DNA of 64,000 nt from Dokdonella_A sp963834755 (GTDB lineage Bacteria > Pseudomonadota > Gammaproteobacteria > Xanthomonadales > Rhodanobacteraceae). This document shows, in pieces, positions 62,385-64,000 of this stretch; position 1 is the stretch's first letter; each line of letters opens with the position of its first letter. The notes under the pieces were generated by a model that worked only from the letters and a program-made list of their open reading frames with translations, did no database searches and was not told where the DNA came from. The translations under genes were made by a program, and so were the position numbers. The DNA lies in the NCBI GenBank assembly GCA_963834755.1, contig CAWICQ010000010.1, forward strand, positions 372,001 through 436,000. Direction: 5' to 3'.

Positions 62385-63578
62385 GTGCCGACTCGTATCG
62401 CCCCCCTCGCCATCACCGCCTTTACCGCGACTTCTGCGCTTGGACACGGCCGCGCCGCCCAGGCCGATGCGTTGCGCCGCGACCGCGGCGGCCTCCGGCC
62501 GAACGATTTCACGCGCGTGCCGCTGGCCTGCGCGATCGGACGGGTCGAGGATCTGGAGACGACGCTGCTGCCGCCCGCCTTCGCCGACTACGACTGCCGC
62601 AACAACCGGCTCGCCTGGCGCGGCATCGCAGCTGACGGATTCCTGGACGCGACGCGCGATTGCATCGAGCGCCACGGCGCCGATCGGGTCGCGCTCATCG
62701 TCGGCACATCGACTTCGAGCATCGGCGCGACCGAAGAAGGCTATCGCACGCTCGAAGACGACCGCCTGCCCGCTCACTTGCGCCATTCGGTGCTGCACAC
62801 GCCGCACGCGCCGGGACTTTTCCTCAAGGCGCTGCTCGGCACGCGCGGGCCGTGCCTCACCGTCGCGACGGCGTGTTCGTCGAGTGCGAAGGTCTTCGCC
62901 AAGGCCGAACGCATGATCCGACTCGGCGTCGTCGATGCGGCGATTCTCGCCGGCGTCGACACGCTGTGCGACAGCGTGCTGTTCGGCTTCAACGCGCTCG
63001 AGCTCGTCGCGCCCGAGCCGTGTCGTCCGTTCGATCCCGCGCGAAACGGTATCTCGATCGGCGAAGCAGCGGGTTTCGCGTTGCTCGAACGCGCCGGCGA
63101 TGCGCGCGCGCCGAGCTTGATCGGCTACGGCGAATCATCCGATGCGCATCACATGTCGACGCCGCATCCCGAAGGACTTGGAGCACGCCTCGCGGTCGCC
63201 GATGCGCTCGCGCGCGCGGGAATCGAAGCGCGCGACGTCGACTACGTCAATCTGCACGGCACCGCGACGATGAAGAACGACGAGGTCGAAGCTGCGCTGC
63301 TTGCCGATGTGTTCCCGTCGAGCGTGCGCGCCAGCTCGACCAAAGGCTTTACCGGACACACGCTCGGCGCGGCGGGTATTCTGGAGACCGTGTTGACCTT
63401 GCTCGCGATGGAACACGGCATCGTGCCCGCGACGCTCAACAGCCGTGACGCCGAGCCGATCTGCGCGGCACAACTCGCGCTCGCGCGCGAGGAGCGCGAT
63501 ATTCGTGTCGCGCTCAGCAACTCATTCGGCTTCGGCGGCAGCAACTGCACGCTCGCGTTCGCGGCGGGCGCATCGTAG
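62385..63578 (+). CDS. Beta-ketoacyl-ACP synthase (aryl-polyene/FabB-like)
   Basis: 397 residues from GTG 62385; a TCATACTT -10-like box lies upstream. Thiolase-fold condensing enzyme with catalytic Cys in VATACSSSAKVFAKA, His in NLHGTATMKNDEVEAA and His in SSTKGFTGHTLGAAGILE; the ending NSFGFGGSNCTLAF is standard. The length is slightly short of FabF. The pairing with a second, degenerate ketosynthase four bases downstream is the mark of aryl-polyene (xanthomonadin-type) pigment clusters, where the pair extends polyene chains. Confidence 0.88.
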   Translation: MPTRIAPLAITAFTATSALGHGRAAQADALRRDRGGLRPNDFTRVPLACAIGRVEDLETTLLPPAFADYDCRNNRLAWRGIAADGFLDATRDCIERHGADRVALIVGTSTSSIGATEEGYRTLEDDRLPAHLRHSVLHTPHAPGLFLKALLGTRGPCLTVATACSSSAKVFAKAERMIRLGVVDAAILAGVDTLCDSVLFGFNALELVAPEPCRPFDPARNGISIGEAAGFALLERAGDARAPSLIGYGESSDAHHMSTPHPEGLGARLAVADALARAGIEARDVDYVNLHGTATMKNDEVEAALLADVFPSSVRASSTKGFTGHTLGAAGILETVLTLLAMEHGIVPATLNSRDAEPICAAQLALAREERDIRVALSNSFGFGGSNCTLAFAAGAS

Positions 63579-63582
63579 TCGC

Positions 63583-64000
63583 ATGGACCCGCTCATCGTG
63601 CATATTGACGGCATCGGCATCTGGGCTCCCGGCGTACCGGATTGGGCCGCGCTGACGCGCGTGCTCGAAAGCGGTGAGTCCGTGCGATGCGATGCAAACG
63701 CTCGACCCTCGCCGAGCGCATTGCCGCCGACCGAGCGCCGACGCGCGCCGGAATCTGTGCTGATTGCCTGCGAAGCCGCCGGTCAGGCGTGCGCGATGGC
63801 CGGACGCGATCCATCGACACTCGCCTGCGTTTTCACTTCGACGCACGGCGATCTCGCGATCACCGACGCGATGTGCGCGACGCTCGCGGCCGATCCGCGC
63901 GAACTGTCGCCGACGCGCTTCCACAATTCCGTGCACAACGCGCCGGCCGGATACTGGACCGTCGCGGCGCACTGTCACGCCGCGGCAACCTCGATCAGCG
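63583..64000 (+). CDS. Ketosynthase-like chain-length factor, cut by window edge
   Basis: The visible 139 residues start at ATG 63583, four bases after the preceding stop. It resembles the N-terminal Ketoacyl-synt_2 family: VHIDGIGIWAPGVPDWAAL, LIACEAAGQACAMAG, FTSTHGDL, and SPTRFHNSVHNAPAGYWT. The residue context where an active KS has its Cys (AHCHAAATSIS) differs from the normal ACSS motif, which suggests a non-catalytic partner. With the preceding KS it would form a KS/chain-length-factor heterodimer. Confidence 0.82.
   Translation, partial: MDPLIVHIDGIGIWAPGVPDWAALTRVLESGESVRCDANARPSPSALPPTERRRAPESVLIACEAAGQACAMAGRDPSTLACVFTSTHGDLAITDAMCATLAADPRELSPTRFHNSVHNAPAGYWTVAAHCHAAATSIS

Noticed and set aside
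1..64000. CRISPR array, insertion sequence or integrase
   Set aside because: No regularly spaced direct repeats, transposase or integrase motifs were seen. The only repeats are REP-like elements, the rhs duplication and short tandem units.

Overview
The window looks like a chromosomal segment of a high-GC gammaproteobacterium of the order Lysobacterales (Xanthomonadales), probably near Rhodanobacteraceae (Dokdonella, Rudaea or Rhodanobacter-like). The reasons are a Xanthomonas-type N-acetylglucosamine (GlcNAc) locus, a DUF2782 gene beside polA, an sX13-like small RNA downstream of polA, NtrYX, and a ketosynthase pair that looks like the edge of an aryl-polyene/xanthomonadin cluster. The placement is inferred from gene content only.

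Layout. 1-1.5 kb: a cut-off TolB/FlgO-like membrane protein and a DUF3606 protein. 1.8-13.6 kb: a GlcNAc/chitooligosaccharide locus (GH20 hexosaminidase, TonB-dependent receptor and glucokinase-type kinase on the minus strand; nagP, nagR, nagB-II and nagA on the plus strand), with two LacI-type operators in the divergent gap. 13.7-18.4 kb: two secreted proteins with the same C-terminal IFADGFD tail flanking a TrmB/LuxR-type regulator. 18.5-22.4 kb: an SRAP protein, then a SoxYZ-like carrier, a metallohydrolase and a sulfide-dehydrogenase-like flavoprotein. 23.5-23.8 kb: a tRNA-Ile(CAU) gene split by a group I intron. 24-29 kb: small secreted proteins, rpoD, dtd and a lipid A acyltransferase. 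29-37 kb: an Rhs polymorphic-toxin island with one full rhs gene and two displaced toxin/immunity cassettes. 37-46.5 kb: bdhA, ntrX, a block of sugar-transfer genes and ntrY. 46.5-55.8 kb: rsmB, fmt, def, a LysM gene, dprA, topA and tsaC. 55.9-64 kb: an acyl-adenylating enzyme, the sRNA, polA, DUF2782, hemF and the ketosynthase pair.

How the genes work together. The receptor would import oligosaccharides, HexA would release GlcNAc, NagP would take it across the inner membrane, the kinase would phosphorylate it, and NagA and NagB-II would convert it to fructose-6-phosphate, all probably under NagR. The Rhs island makes an exported YD-repeat protein whose glycine-rich, hydrophobic C-terminus looks membrane-active and is paired with an overlapping two-helix immunity gene. 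Displaced copies downstream share core sequence, so recombination could swap toxin tips.

Data caution. Nine single-base frame shifts occur between 29 and 60 kb (the XRE gene, rhs, LysM, tsaC, the AMP-ligase and polA). All have the same sign, one extra base. Essential genes are hit, so most are probably sequencing or assembly insertions rather than decay.
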